The notes: generated by a model not told the origin, from the sequence alone. Positions 35,429 through 45,078 are shown, counted from the stretch's first letter. The stretch: DNA of 64,000 nt from Pseudanabaena sp. PCC 6802 (GCF_000332175.1 NZ_KB235914.1:1404283-1468282); one strand, 5' to 3'. Translations and numbers: made by a program.

Positions 35429-37024
35429 ATGAATTCAGCTACAGAGTTGTGGCAACGTTATCAAGACTGGCTGTACTATCACCCTGAGTTAGGCTTTTAC
35501 CTCGATATCAGCCGCATGCGGTTTACAGATGCCTTTGTCGCCATGATGAAGTCAAAGTTCGAGCGGGCGTTCGCCGATATGCAAGCTTTAGAAGCAGGGG
35601 CGATCGCTAACCCAGACGAACAGCGCATGGTGGGGCATTACTGGTTGCGCCGTCCCGAGTTGGCTCCTGCAGAGACGTTGCGCCAGGACATTATCACAAC
35701 GATCGAACGGGTAGAAGCATTTGCTAAAGCGATCCATACAGGGGCAATTCACCCACCCGATCGGCCCAAATTTACGGATATCCTCTCAATTGGGATTGGC
35801 GGCTCGGCTCTAGGGCCGCAGTTCGTGTCGCAGGCATTGGCAGGTGCCCGTCCACCCCTCAAAATTAGTTTTATTGACAATACCGATCCCGATGGGATCG
35901 ATCTGGTTCTAGGACAACTGGGCGATCGCCTTGCTACGACGTTGGCGATCGTAATTTCTAAATCAGGCGGTACGCCCGAAGCCGCCAACGGCATGAAGGA
36001 AGTCCAGTACGCCTACAAGCAAGCTGGACTGGATTTTGCTAAATATGCCGTAGCAGTGACGGGGATAGGTAGCGGACTGGAAAAGCTAGCCAAGTCAGAG
36101 GGATGGCTCGATGTTTTCCCCATGCACGACTGGATAGGGGGACGCACCTCAGAATTATCTGCTGTGGGCTTATTACCTGCTGCTTTAGAAGGCATAGATA
36201 TTCGCGGGATGTTAGCAGGGGCAAGAATGATGGACGAGGCAACCCGCGTACAGGACCTCAAACAAAATCCAGCAGCGCTATTGGCGATGTCATGGTATTT
36301 CTCCGGCAATGGCAAGGGAGAAAAGGATATGGTCGTGTTGCCATACAAAGATCGGCTCTTGCTATTTAGCCGTTACCTGCAACAGCTCGTGATGGAATCG
36401 CTAGGTAAAGAGAAAGACCTGGACGGTAACGTTGTCTACCAAGGCATAGCCGTCTACGGCAATAAAGGCTCCACCGATCAGCACGCTTACGTGCAGCAAC
36501 TGCGCGAGGGCATACCCAACTTTTTCCTCACATTTATTGAGGTATTAGCCGATACGACTGATAACAGTTTCCATCCAGAGCTAGAACCTGGTGTTACCTC
36601 TGGCGATTACCTGTCAGGGTTATTGCAGGGTTCCCGTCAGGCACTGTATGACAACGGACGCGACTCGATTACGGTAACAATTCCTACGGTTTCAGGAGTG
36701 ACTGTGGGGGCTTTGATCGCTCTGTACGAAAGAGCCGTGAGTTTCTATGCTTCGCTAGTGAATATTAATGCCTACCACCAACCAGGCGTGGAAGCAGGTA
36801 AAAAAGCGGCGGCGCAGGTGCTGGAGTTGCAGAAGCGAGTTGTTCGGGCTTTAACAACGGAAGCCCAGCCAATTTCAATTTACCAACTGGCGGCAAAAAT
36901 TGATGCCATTAGCGACACCGAAACTATTTATCGCATTCTGCGACACCTGGCAGCCAATGGCAAAGTCCATTTGGAAGGGAGCATGGGTAAGCCCTCCAGT
37001 TTACTTGTATCAGTTAGTCGCTAG
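35429..37024 (+). CDS. pgi: Glucose-6-phosphate isomerase
   Basis: PGI interconverts glucose-6-phosphate and fructose-6-phosphate. The 531-residue protein matches the cyanobacterial form. Visible motifs are [18 protein letters not shown], the sugar-phosphate loop [36 protein letters not shown], and [20 protein letters not shown] with the catalytic Gln/His region. The Lys region is [13 protein letters not shown]. It is a single gene, divergent from hpf. Downstream is a 530-base gap with two palindromic repeats. Confidence 0.95.
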   Translation: MNSATELWQRYQDWLYYHPELGFYLDISRMRFTDAFVAMMKSKFERAFADMQALEAGAIANPDEQRMVGHYWLRRPELAPAETLRQDIITTIERVEAFAKAIHTGAIHPPDRPKFTDILSIGIGGSALGPQFVSQALAGARPPLKISFIDNTDPDGIDLVLGQLGDRLATTLAIVISKSGGTPEAANGMKEVQYAYKQAGLDFAKYAVAVTGIGSGLEKLAKSEGWLDVFPMHDWIGGRTSELSAVGLLPAALEGIDIRGMLAGARMMDEATRVQDLKQNPAALLAMSWYFSGNGKGEKDMVVLPYKDRLLLFSRYLQQLVMESLGKEKDLDGNVVYQGIAVYGNKGSTDQHAYVQQLREGIPNFFLTFIEVLADTTDNSFHPELEPGVTSGDYLSGLLQGSRQALYDNGRDSITVTIPTVSGVTVGALIALYERAVSFYASLVNINAYHQPGVEAGKKAAAQVLELQKRVVRALTTEAQPISIYQLAAKIDAISDTETIYRILRHLAANGKVHLEGSMGKPSSLLVSVSR

Positions 37025-37210
37025 AGGGGGTTTGAAATGTTTCCTAAATCGCTAGATTAGACCCCTGCCCCCAATTTTGAGGGGTTCTGAAGCTCAAAGT
37101 CCCCTTTTTCAGGGGGTTGGGGGATCGAATCCAGCATCTTCAGTCTTTTTAGAGATGTGTGTACGCGGTAGAGGGAGAAGGGCAGCACGATGCTTCGCCT
37201 CGCTAGCTAG

Positions 37211-37289
37211 CTATAGCCAATAGGCTTAGGACGGGGTGAAGGGGTGGAACCCCTTCACCCCGTCCTAATAGATCTGTCTACGGCTATAG
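37211..37289. repeat. Family A palindromic repeat, single-hairpin form
   Basis: CTATAGCCAATAGGCTTAGG at the left and CTAATAGATCTGTCTACGGC plus TATAG at the right enclose only one hairpin, GGGGTGAAGGGG/CCCCTTCACCCC. The second core hairpin is missing, giving 79 bp instead of about 104. Confidence 0.82.
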
Positions 37290-37396
37290 TTTCAAGTCCT
37301 TCCGCGTAAGGTGAGTCAATAAAATCTAGCAAGATCTAACCCTGGATTCAGGAAATTCTCATTTAACGCAAAGTGTTATTTGCTAAAAATAACCTT

Positions 37397-37508
37397 ATAC
37401 CAATTTGAACAGTAAACACGACAGATCGAACGGGGTGAAGGGGTTCTACCTCTGCGTGGTGGCAACGCCCCACCCCCCATCTGTAACCACAAGAATTTAA
37501 ATTGGTAT
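37397..37508. repeat. MITE-like repeat, family D ends with the common core
   Basis: The ends ATACCAATTTGAA and TTTAAATTGGTAT are inverted copies unlike those of families A-C, while the interior (CGGGGTGAAGGGGTTCTACC, TGGTGGCAACGCCCCACC) is the common double hairpin. It lies 51 bases before the egtB start. The rest of 37025-37559 holds C/G-rich runs but no gene. Confidence 0.7.
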
Positions 37509-37559
37509 TAGATCGCGGCTTTTAGGTTTAAGCTGATTCTTGGACGATAGAAAAAGTGA

Positions 37560-38843
37560 ATGGTTAGCAATTACACACTTTCCTTGCAAAAGCAACAGAT
37601 TTTGCAGCGCCTCATGCAATCTCGTTCCTCTACCCTGAGTTTGGTCGCAGGGCTTGACCCTGAGATATTCCGCACCCAGGCCCATTCCGACTTTAGTCCT
37701 GTAGGGTGGCATTTCGGGCATATTGGTTACACCGAGTCGGTGTGGCTGCTAAGACGATGCGCCAAACTAGCCCCCATAGAACCGAGCTACGATCGCCTGT
37801 TTGCCGCCGACAGCTTACCCAAGCGAGAGCGCACTAACCTACCCACCTATGCTGAAATATGCGACTACCTGAAGCGCATCCGTCAAGATGTATGCAGCTA
37901 CCTGGAAGAGATTAGCGATCGAGAAATGCGATCGCAGGAAAAATTATGGTACTGGCTTGTCCAACACGAAAGTCAACACTGCGAAACGATCGCGATCGTC
38001 CTCCAAATGCTGGGTCATAATCGACATCCTCCAGCTCTACTTGTGCGCAATAACTCAAGTGGTAACGGTGACAGAGATACGGATTTAACCGAAATGGTGC
38101 AAATCCCGGCGGGGAGTTTTGTGCAGGGTTACAGCGCGATCGATGCCCTAGATAACGAGCTAGGCGAGCATCAGGTCGATTTACCCACCTACTGGCTCGA
38201 TCGCTATCCCGTCACGCGAGCCGCTTACCAAGAATTTATCGATGCCGATGGCTACAAGCAGCAACGTTGGTGGTCGGATGCAGGTTGGCAATGGTTAGAG
38301 AGTTACCGAACTGAGATGCCATCCCCACAGCCTCTATATTGGCAGTCCTGGGCAGTAACAGACGAGCATCCCGTATGCGGCGCGAGCTGGTATGAGGCAG
38401 ATGCCTACGCCCGGTTTCGCGGCAAAAGGCTTCCCACAGAAGCCGAATGGGAAAAGGCTGCCAGGTGGAATCCCCACATGCATCGCAGCCAAATCTACCC
38501 CTGGGGAGACTCATCCCCAGAGCAACTCCATTGCAACCACAATCAGTTCCAAGGTATGACCACTCCTGTCAATGCTTTCCCATTGGGGCAAAGTGCCTAT
38601 GGCTGCTATGACATGCTCGGTAATGTTTGGGAATGGACTGCCAGCTTGTTTCAGCCCTATCCAGCTTTTAGCAGTTTTCCTTACCCTGGCTATTCCAGTA
38701 CCTATTTCGATCGCTCCCATTACGTACTTAAGGGGGGAAGCTGGGCCACTCGCCCTTGGGCATTACGTGTCTCCTTCCGCAATTGGTACTACCCCCACGT
38801 ACGCCAGATTTTTGCTGGTTTTCGCTGTGCAAGGGATGCCTAA
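37560..38843 (+). CDS. egtB: Ergothioneine biosynthesis sulfoxide synthase EgtB
   Basis: EgtB joins trimethyl-histidine (hercynine) and a thiol with O2, using non-heme iron. The 427-residue protein has the N-terminal DinB-like domain with iron ligands in WHFGHIGYTESVW and VQHESQHCETIAIVL. Its C-terminal FGE-sulfatase domain shows QIPAGSFVQGYS, FRGKRLPTEAEWEKAARWNP, YDMLGNVWEWTASLF, HYVLKGGSWATRPWALRVSF and FRNWY. It is directly followed by egtD, so the window holds the two core genes of ergothioneine synthesis in the two-gene cyanobacterial form. Confidence 0.92.
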   Translation: MVSNYTLSLQKQQILQRLMQSRSSTLSLVAGLDPEIFRTQAHSDFSPVGWHFGHIGYTESVWLLRRCAKLAPIEPSYDRLFAADSLPKRERTNLPTYAEICDYLKRIRQDVCSYLEEISDREMRSQEKLWYWLVQHESQHCETIAIVLQMLGHNRHPPALLVRNNSSGNGDRDTDLTEMVQIPAGSFVQGYSAIDALDNELGEHQVDLPTYWLDRYPVTRAAYQEFIDADGYKQQRWWSDAGWQWLESYRTEMPSPQPLYWQSWAVTDEHPVCGASWYEADAYARFRGKRLPTEAEWEKAARWNPHMHRSQIYPWGDSSPEQLHCNHNQFQGMTTPVNAFPLGQSAYGCYDMLGNVWEWTASLFQPYPAFSSFPYPGYSSTYFDRSHYVLKGGSWATRPWALRVSFRNWYYPHVRQIFAGFRCARDA

Positions 38844-38948
38844 GCTGTTGGATCGATTTCTGAAATTGAGATTTCTCTCTTTGGAGATGTTTCGTACACC
38901 AACCTCACACTGCCAAAATATAACAAGCTATACCAATTGAGGAGAATT

Positions 38949-39971
38949 ATGGCAATTTCTAAGGCTGAGTCTGAGGTTTCTAAAGCTATGCTGGGCGATC
39001 GCCTTTTTCTGGAGCGTTTAGTCAATGCAACGGACTCAGTCTATACCTCTGGTGCTGATGTAGTAAGTGGCTTGAGCCAGCAGCCTAAAACCCTACCTGC
39101 CAAGTATTTTTATGACGATCGCGGCTCCGAGCTATTCGAGCAGATTTGCCAACTGCCGGAATATTATCTAACCCGTACCGAGACTTCAATTCTGCAAGCA
39201 TGTGCGCTCGACATTGCCAAAATTACGGGGCCTTGCGAACTAGTTGAGTTAGGTAGCGGTAGCGCAACTAAAACGCGGATTTTGCTGGATGCCTATACAG
39301 AGATGGGTTACCCCCTGCACTACCTTCCAATTGACATCAGCACGGGCATCTTGGAAAGCAGTGCCCTCGATCTTCTGCATGATTACCCAACCCTTAAAGT
39401 ACACGGTTTAGTCGGTACCTACGAACTTGCCTTAGAACGATTAAGCCTGCCGCATTTGCCCACACGGACGATCTGTTTTCTGGGCAGTACGCTCGGCAAC
39501 TTAAACAATCGGGAGTGCGATCTATTTTTCAACAGAATTGCATCTACTCTGAACAAAGGCGAGTATTTCTTGCTAGGTGTGGATTTACAGAAACCAATAG
39601 AAATACTGGAAGCAGCCTATAACGACGATCGAGGTGTAACTGCCCAATTTAACTTGAATATGCTGCGCCACTTAAATCACAGATTTGACGGTGACTTCGA
39701 TCTGACTCAGTTCAACCACCAGGCATTTTACAACCTCTCCGAGCATCAGATCGAAATGCACCTGCGCAGTTTGAAACCTCAGTCTGTGAAGTTGCGATCG
39801 CTAGATCTAACAATTAATTTCGCCCCAGATGAAACAATCCGCACCGAAATTTCGCGCAAATTTGACACCCAAAAACTAACCCAAACCCTTGAAAATATTG
39901 GCCTAGCCAGAGTTAAAACCTGGACAGATCGCAATCGATGGTTTGGGCTTTTACTTATGCAAATGTCTTGA
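38949..39971 (+). CDS. egtD: L-histidine N(alpha)-methyltransferase EgtD
   Basis: EgtD trimethylates histidine with SAM to hercynine, the substrate of EgtB. The frame opens at TTG 38937, but the ATG at 38949 has TGAGGAGA just before it and is used here (340 residues). Signatures are LPAKYFYDDRGSELFEQICQ, LPEYYLTRTETSIL, the SAM site CELVELGSGSATKTRILLDA, YLPIDIST, FLGSTLGNL, and the substrate region FNLNMLRHLNHRF. It lies 105 bases after egtB. Confidence 0.93.
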   Translation: MAISKAESEVSKAMLGDRLFLERLVNATDSVYTSGADVVSGLSQQPKTLPAKYFYDDRGSELFEQICQLPEYYLTRTETSILQACALDIAKITGPCELVELGSGSATKTRILLDAYTEMGYPLHYLPIDISTGILESSALDLLHDYPTLKVHGLVGTYELALERLSLPHLPTRTICFLGSTLGNLNNRECDLFFNRIASTLNKGEYFLLGVDLQKPIEILEAAYNDDRGVTAQFNLNMLRHLNHRFDGDFDLTQFNHQAFYNLSEHQIEMHLRSLKPQSVKLRSLDLTINFAPDETIRTEISRKFDTQKLTQTLENIGLARVKTWTDRNRWFGLLLMQMS

Positions 39972-39998
39972 AGCGAGACGCGATCGAGCTAGTAAAAA

Positions 39999-40124
39999 CT
40001 AGCCCTGGCGAGCTTTGAATTTGGGATTGCTTTTGCAAATCACATAAATCTTGCCACGACGGCGCACCACCTTACAGTCTTTGTGGCGAGTTTTTGCAGA
40101 CTTGAGCGAACTTAGGACTTTCAT
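39999..40124 (-). CDS. rpmJ: 50S ribosomal protein L36 (YkgO type)
   Basis: A 41-residue protein: [20 protein letters not shown], then [20 protein letters not shown] and a final G. This is the L36 variant lacking two of the zinc Cys of the classical form (only Cys 17 and Cys 30 remain), known from YkgO-type paralogues that support ribosomes under zinc limitation. It stands alone, convergent with egtD. It is too short to appear in most frame surveys. Confidence 0.88.
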   Translation of the reverse strand: MKVLSSLKSAKTRHKDCKVVRRRGKIYVICKSNPKFKARQG

Positions 40125-40278
40125 GGCAGGACTATTTCAAGGTTTTAAAATTCAAAAATTCAAACACGGTCTTTTATTCTACCATAGGCCAGTAATAATT
40201 AAGCCTGAAAATTTGCGTGGGTCGCAGTAATGGTTTGATTACTTTTGCAAACCCTGCTAGGATTGAATTCTATTACAC

Positions 40279-40352
40279 CGGGATGTAGCGCAGCTTGGTA
40301 GCGCACCTCGTTCGGGACGAGGGGGTCGAAGGTTCAAATCCTTTCATCCCGA
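40279..40352 (+). tRNA. tRNA-Pro(CGG)
   Basis: A cloverleaf is readable. The acceptor stem is CGGGATG/CATCCCG, the D arm GCGCAGCTTGGTAGCGC, and the anticodon stem-loop CCTCGTTCGGGACGAGG (anticodon CGG). The T arm is GAAGGTTCAAATCCTTT, and the discriminator is A. A decayed integrase follows in the same direction. Confidence 0.95.
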
Positions 40353-40443
40353 TTACTGCAAATCCTTTCCAGAAAAGCGTTTCCACCTCTTTCTGAAACC
40401 GACTTAGCACTTCGTTATTGAGAATGCACTGCTACGTTTTGCT

Positions 40444-40852
40444 ATGGGTTGCCACATTTTAAAGGGTTTTCGGGTACGATTATGGGTACGGTATTTCGTA
40501 CCCAACGTATGGGCAAAAAGAGCATTGTTAGCATTGAGCGATCGCGTCCTGAGGTTACGCTGGCGACATAACTGTAAACGGCACTGTGTGGCTCTGGGAC
40601 TACAAGATAGCCTGACCAGTAGAGTTGACAGAGATATTTGGACAAAAATTTTCAGACAGCCTCCAACTTTCAGAATCTTCACGTAAGGAAAGAATAGGTC
40701 TGGTAAAAGCAGCTTGGGATTACGGCATAAAACTTAATCTCGTTCAGCGCAATCCTTGGGAAGCAGTGCTGCGCAAAATTACAGTACCACCCCAACAAGC
40801 GCCGAAGCCTTTCACTCGTGAAGAGATAGTCACTAATGTTCGATCCAGTTGA
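40444..40852 (+). pseudogene. Tyrosine recombinase (integrase) remnant
   Basis: Two frames together resemble the N-terminal two-thirds of a phage-type integrase. The arm-domain fragment (LSDRVLRLRWRHNCKRHCVA, LGLQDSLTSRV) is in frame 1 to about 40620. The core-binding fragment (RIGLVKAAWDYGIKLNLVQR, NPWEAVLRKITVPPQQAPKP, FTREEI) is in frame 2. The catalytic domain with the RHRY residues is absent. Its place 92 bases after tRNA-Pro in the same direction is typical of an element integrated at the tRNA 3' end, now broken. Confidence 0.7.
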
Positions 40853-40909
40853 TAGGGATTGAGATATTGGGTTCCTTTCGTCACCCCAACCTGCGGCTAC
40901 AGCGATAGG

Positions 40910-41959
40910 CTAATATGGGGGCAACAATCGACGAAAACCATGACTCAATACTACCAAAAGAAAAAGTACATTTCGTAGCAATAGGCCGGGAACTGATAGT
41001 TGAATTGGCTGATTTGCCGTACCAGTTTGAATGCTTGCACCAAGTTGCTTTGCCAAACATTCCATCCACTTGATTGAGCGAGAAGGTTCCAGCAATCTAT
41101 GCAGCCATTCTGTCGGAATTCCTTCCTTACCAACTGATGCCCCGACAATACCACCTACCATCGCTGCAATTGAATCGGTGTCACCGCCACATTGAACTGC
41201 TGCGATAATTGCTCCCTGGTAGTCATGTTGATGACTTAACCAAGCATGGATAGCTACGGCTACAGAATGATAGACGTATCCAGAAACACCTCCAGAAAGT
41301 CCCAATCCTGCTGCAAATTGTGGTGTGGATTCAGCTTTCTTAACACTATCTACTGCTTGGCTAATTAATGAAATTAATTGATTAGCATCGCTATCCAAAC
41401 AAGAGTTTAGTTGAGCCATAAAATCATCCCCCGATACGATTGTTTGACAAGCATTTCTGGCTGCTAATGCGATCGCAAAAGCACCATATTCTGCTTTGGG
41501 ATCTGTGTGCGTGATTCTTGAAGCAATCCGAACTGCTTCTCGAAGTCTATCAAGATCGCTGATAGCTACACCTAAAATTGCCGAACGCATAGCAGGACCA
41601 TTTCCAGCAGAGAAAACCCCACTTTTGTTGGGAGAAACTCCGAACCATAACTTCAGGATAGAGCGTAGGGTCGCCAACCCAACTCCTGCTGGAAAACCAA
41701 GAAGCCACCAACGGAGCCGCCGAGCTAATTGATTCTGAAACTCAGCTAAATTACCGCCAGAGGCAATAAGTGACTGTGCAACGATACAAGTATGCTCAGT
41801 ATCATCAGATATCATTCCAAATCCAAAGAGTAAGCGATGCTGATTCGGAAATCCAAGCAACTTAGAGGCACGATGACGAGACAAGCCTTCATAAGGAAGC
41901 CCAATTGAGTCCCCTATAGCAGTACCTAAAATTGAACCAGTGATGTGAGATGGTTTCAT
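40910..41959 (-). CDS. ADP-ribosylglycohydrolase (DraG/ARH family)
   Basis: 349 residues. The family's metal sites are present: GTAIGDSIGLPYEG, FGMISDDTEHTCIVAQSLI, GNGPAMRSAILGV, THTDPKAEYGAFAIALA and VQCGGDTDSIAAMVGGIVGA. The protein should remove ADP-ribose from a protein or nucleotide. The C-terminal 50 residues include a hydrophobic patch, LLLRNVLFLLVVLSHGF. It is the first gene after the integrase relic, on the opposite strand. Whether it counters host or phage ADP-ribosylation is open. Confidence 0.85.
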   Translation of the reverse strand: MKPSHITGSILGTAIGDSIGLPYEGLSRHRASKLLGFPNQHRLLFGFGMISDDTEHTCIVAQSLIASGGNLAEFQNQLARRLRWWLLGFPAGVGLATLRSILKLWFGVSPNKSGVFSAGNGPAMRSAILGVAISDLDRLREAVRIASRITHTDPKAEYGAFAIALAARNACQTIVSGDDFMAQLNSCLDSDANQLISLISQAVDSVKKAESTPQFAAGLGLSGGVSGYVYHSVAVAIHAWLSHQHDYQGAIIAAVQCGGDTDSIAAMVGGIVGASVGKEGIPTEWLHRLLEPSRSIKWMECLAKQLGASIQTGTANQPIQLSVPGLLLRNVLFLLVVLSHGFRRLLPPY

Positions 41960-42334
41960 GAAGCTCAGGTTTCACGGGTTAACAAGCCCACCAAAGTTCT
42001 TATACCAACTCTCCAAAGTATACTACAGATTGTGTAACCCCTAAAGATGAATGCAGGGAGTAGGTCAGGAGTATACAAATGACGGCGATCGCAAGAGGTG
42101 TGGGGCTTGTTTCAGCCATAACAAATCCCTTTTACATTTTGTACTTTAGCTAGATAACGTTTGCGATCGCCGGACTCAAAACATCTTGCTAACATGATAC
42201 TTTAAAGTTCCGGTGCATTGGGTTTATGGGGAGACGCACCGCTTTCCCAAAAATCCGATCTGACAGGTACCCTCGCGAGTAGATTCAGGATGGTATATTG
42301 CTCTTTAATCAGTTCTGCCTACCACAAATAACCT

Positions 42335-42862
42335 TTATTTTGCAAGTTCTAGTTCGACAACCCGATAGAACTCTTTCACGTGTTTAGGAGACTGAAGATG
42401 ATAAACACGCTTGTTTTCCTTAGATTTATGCACGTACTCTCGGTACTTTGGAGTGAGCTTCTTATTGCACAGCCAAACCGTGTAATAACTGTTTAGCGTC
42501 CCCCTCAAGAGCGGACTATTCTCAGGCCAATTTTCTGGTGGAACTAGACAGCCTTTCAGGAATCGCTTCGTTACCCACCAATAGTGCTGGAGAACTGGCA
42601 TATCCAGATAAACCAAGGTGTCTGCAACCTCCAGCCGTTCCCATACTGTATCCCACGATCCATAGCCATCAATTATCCACTGGTCTTGTTGGAGAAGTCG
42701 ATCGTGGGCGGCTTTATATTCTTCGTAGGGAATTTCGCTACCGCCGGGTTTATACTTCAGAAGGTCTAAAGCGACCATAGGTAAACCTGTCATTTGTGCT
42801 AAACGTTTACTGAGAGTAGACTTCCCACCTCCAGCATTACCAAAAACAGCAACTTTATTCAT
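42335..42862 (-). CDS. P-loop adenylate kinase-like protein (FlaR type)
   Basis: The ATG at 42862 follows AAGGAGATACCC, an excellent ribosome site, so the upstream extension to 42961 is not used; 175 residues. MNKVAVFGNAGGGKSTLSKR is the P-loop, and PMVALDLLKYKPGG, QQDQWIIDGYGSWDTVWERL and DTLVYLDMPVLQHYWWVTKR follow the 'DNA topology modulation protein' family of small kinases. The substrate is unknown. The flanking gaps 41960-42334 and 42863-43112 show no gene I can support. Confidence 0.78.
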   Translation of the reverse strand: MNKVAVFGNAGGGKSTLSKRLAQMTGLPMVALDLLKYKPGGSEIPYEEYKAAHDRLLQQDQWIIDGYGSWDTVWERLEVADTLVYLDMPVLQHYWWVTKRFLKGCLVPPENWPENSPLLRGTLNSYYTVWLCNKKLTPKYREYVHKSKENKRVYHLQSPKHVKEFYRVVELELAK

Positions 42863-43112
42863 GGGTATCTCCTTCATAAACCTTGCCTTTAAACTACTCT
42901 TTAGTTGAAAATTGTTTGTTATCTTCTCAAGAAGAACTTGAAAGCCAACGTTGCCCATCACCTGCCGTAGATAACCTGTGCATCATAATAGCTCAACTCT
43001 CGGCAGTCGGTGGGCATGGGCGTTGTTAGCTGGATGTTTCGTAGTGGCACTCTGAAAGCCGATGCATAGACGTTGCCTGTAACCAATAACTAAGCGCAAG
43101 GCTTTATCTACC

Positions 43113-43598
43113 TTAATTAAAAAGAAATGGCTTGACAGAAGAAATCATACGCTCCAACTCAGTTTTGTTATGCCTGAGAAGATCGTGCCCCCATAATCCA
43201 TCAGTATTATCAGAACAATTAGCTGAAAGAGACTCTCCAATCGATTCAAAGCTCTTTCCAAGACTCTTTCTTAATTCCTCTGGATTAGATAAGACTCCAA
43301 GGACAAAAACTCTGTCCTTTACATCATCTGGAATCTGTTGCTTGACGTAATCAAGGCAACTTTCTTGTCTATCAAAATCAATAAGTAATACAAAATATCT
43401 ATTCGGATACTGTCGCATTTTAGGTATAAAATTCGTTGTAAACTTCTCTACTACTACTTTCCAGCCACCGACATATGGCAAAACTTGAATCGATCGTTCG
43501 TTAAGTTGAGGATGAAGCAAAAAACCATTTGCGATGTCTGAATCAGCCTCATCTTCGGGCAATACAAGAATATGTGGAAAGTACTTGTTAACACTCAT
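43113..43598 (-). CDS. TOPRIM-like protein paired with ATPase
   Basis: 161 residues. Acidic motifs in order: LVLPEDEADSDIANGFLL (first Glu) and YFVLLIDFDRQESCLDYV (Asp-X-Asp after a hydrophobic strand), the pattern of a small TOPRIM fold as in OLD/RloB-type nucleases. The C-terminus is CSDNTDGLWGHDLLRHNKTE, then PFLFN. It overlaps the ATPase gene's end by four bases (ATGA at 43595-43598), so the two proteins very likely act together. I do not recognise a named family. No HIP1 octamer occurs in this stretch. Confidence 0.6.
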   Translation of the reverse strand: MSVNKYFPHILVLPEDEADSDIANGFLLHPQLNERSIQVLPYVGGWKVVVEKFTTNFIPKMRQYPNRYFVLLIDFDRQESCLDYVKQQIPDDVKDRVFVLGVLSNPEELRKSLGKSFESIGESLSANCSDNTDGLWGHDLLRHNKTELERMISSVKPFLFN

Positions 43599-44698
43599 AA
43601 TTCTGTATCACCAAGGATTAAGTTATCTATAAGGTCGCCGCTGATAGATACTTCGCTCAGCGATTGGATCAAAGTTGGTTCTAGATGGCTTTTCTGATCG
43701 AGCAAAAAAGTGTTTTCACTCGAAAATTTTCGGATAGCCTCCTCATTGTGTGAGGTTGCTAAAAGTTGCCCACTATTTTTAAAAGAACGTCGTAGTGAAA
43801 CAACAAAATGTCCAACTTCTGATAAAGAAAGGTAGTTATCAGGCTCGTCCCAAAAGCAAAAAAGTGGGCCGTAGTATTTGTTGGCAGCTAGGGCAACTGC
43901 ACAAAGGAAAAAGCATTTCTCTCCATCAGACAAGTCTTTAAATTCAATAGTCAAGTTTGTATTATTCTTTTCAAACCTGACGATCATACTCTTGAAGTCT
44001 TTGCCAACTAATTCATTTTGAATATCGCTAATATCAGGCATTACTGCTTGGAGGTATTTGTCTATCTCTTTATAAGCAGCAGGATAACGGCTAAGCAACC
44101 CTGAGAACCACTCTCCAAAATTTGAACCATCTCGCTTTGGCTCCAAAGTTTCACCGTTGGAGTCTCCAGTAATCAAGCTTGGAATTGGAGCTAGAATAAT
44201 CATTCGTGCAAGCCAAGTTCTGAAAATACGTAGCGGATCGGTTTCTGATTGTTCTTGGATCACTGGAAGGGCAATAAGATGTCAATCTACTAAGAACTGA
44301 GCTTCTCGATTTCGTGAAGTAAGAGTAACTTGGGCTTCTTTTCTAGAGTAAACCGCCTCTCCTGAAACTAGCAATTGTTCTTCAAATACCCGAAGTTCTT
44401 TAAAGCCTTCGGGCAACTCCAATGCAAGCACATACTTATACAACTTGTTTTCAATTAGCACCTCTATTTCGAATCGAATTGGGACATTAGATCTATTGGG
44501 GGAAAAGTCTTTGGGTTGGACTAGCTGACTAACTCTATTGACACCTTGACCAATGCTCTGAAATAGCTCTAGTGAACTAGCAATGGTTGACTTACCCACA
44601 CCATTTCTTCCAATTAAAAGTGCGGATGATATTTCCTTGAGGGAAAATTCAAAATTCTCCAGGCATCTAAAGTTATGTACGTACAGCCTTTGGAGCAT
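43595..44698 (-). pseudogene. AAA/ABC-type ATPase interrupted by one in-frame TGA
   Basis: From the ATG at 44698 (MLQRLYVHNFRCLENFEFSL) the frame runs through Walker A LLIGRNGVGKSTIASSL to FLVD, then a TGA at 44282-44284 (codon 139). It continues in the same frame as HLIALPVIQEQSETDPL to the signature KDLSDGEKCFFLCAVALAAN, Walker B PLFCFWDEPDNYLSLSEVG, and H-loop LLATSHNEEAIRKF. With the TGA read through it is a complete AAA_21-type ATPase of 367 codons. TGG (Trp) is the likely ancestral codon. It could be a recent nonsense mutation, a sequencing error, or readthrough. Confidence 0.75.
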
Positions 44699-44850
44699 AG
44701 CAAAATAACTCCGAGTTTTGGGAAATGAAGATTTTTGGGACAACCTATTTAACCAATTTACACTATCGGTAACTCTCAGCGAAGCCATGTATAGAAAGCA
44801 GAGACTTTGGGGCTTCCAGCTAACTATATATTACTATGCAAAATGCTATA

Positions 44851-44873
44851 TAAATTCCCCATAGGGGAATTTA
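44851..44873. promoter_or_regulatory. Perfect palindrome in divergent region (possible operator)
   Basis: TAAATTCCCC-ATA-GGGGAATTTA, 10-base arms with a 3-base spacer, lies 153 bases upstream of the ATPase start and 206 upstream of the RTX gene. A second small hairpin, CCCCATCTTGGGG, follows at about 44936. The role is inferred from position only. Confidence 0.5.
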
Positions 44874-45078
44874 TTCTCCTATTTGCAAAATAAATCAACC
44901 ATTAGCTTTATTATCCGGCTTTTTTTGGTAATGTCCCCATCTTGGGGTTTATTTAACAAAATACAAAATAAAGTACCAAAATCTTATGCACTAATCGCTT
45001 TTTATGTTTTTGCAGTGATCCTTAGATCGAAAATTTGCGTAGTACATGTGATGGCTAGCAAAACAAAGGAGTAAAGAC

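Noticed and set aside
42962..43112. attC-like stretch (GATAACCTGTGCAT ... ATGGGCGTTGTTAGC) beside the FlaR-type kinase, as in integron cassettes
   Set aside because: The arms pair poorly and the core R sites do not match the GTTRRRY/RYYYAAC rule well; no integrase of the integron type is present.
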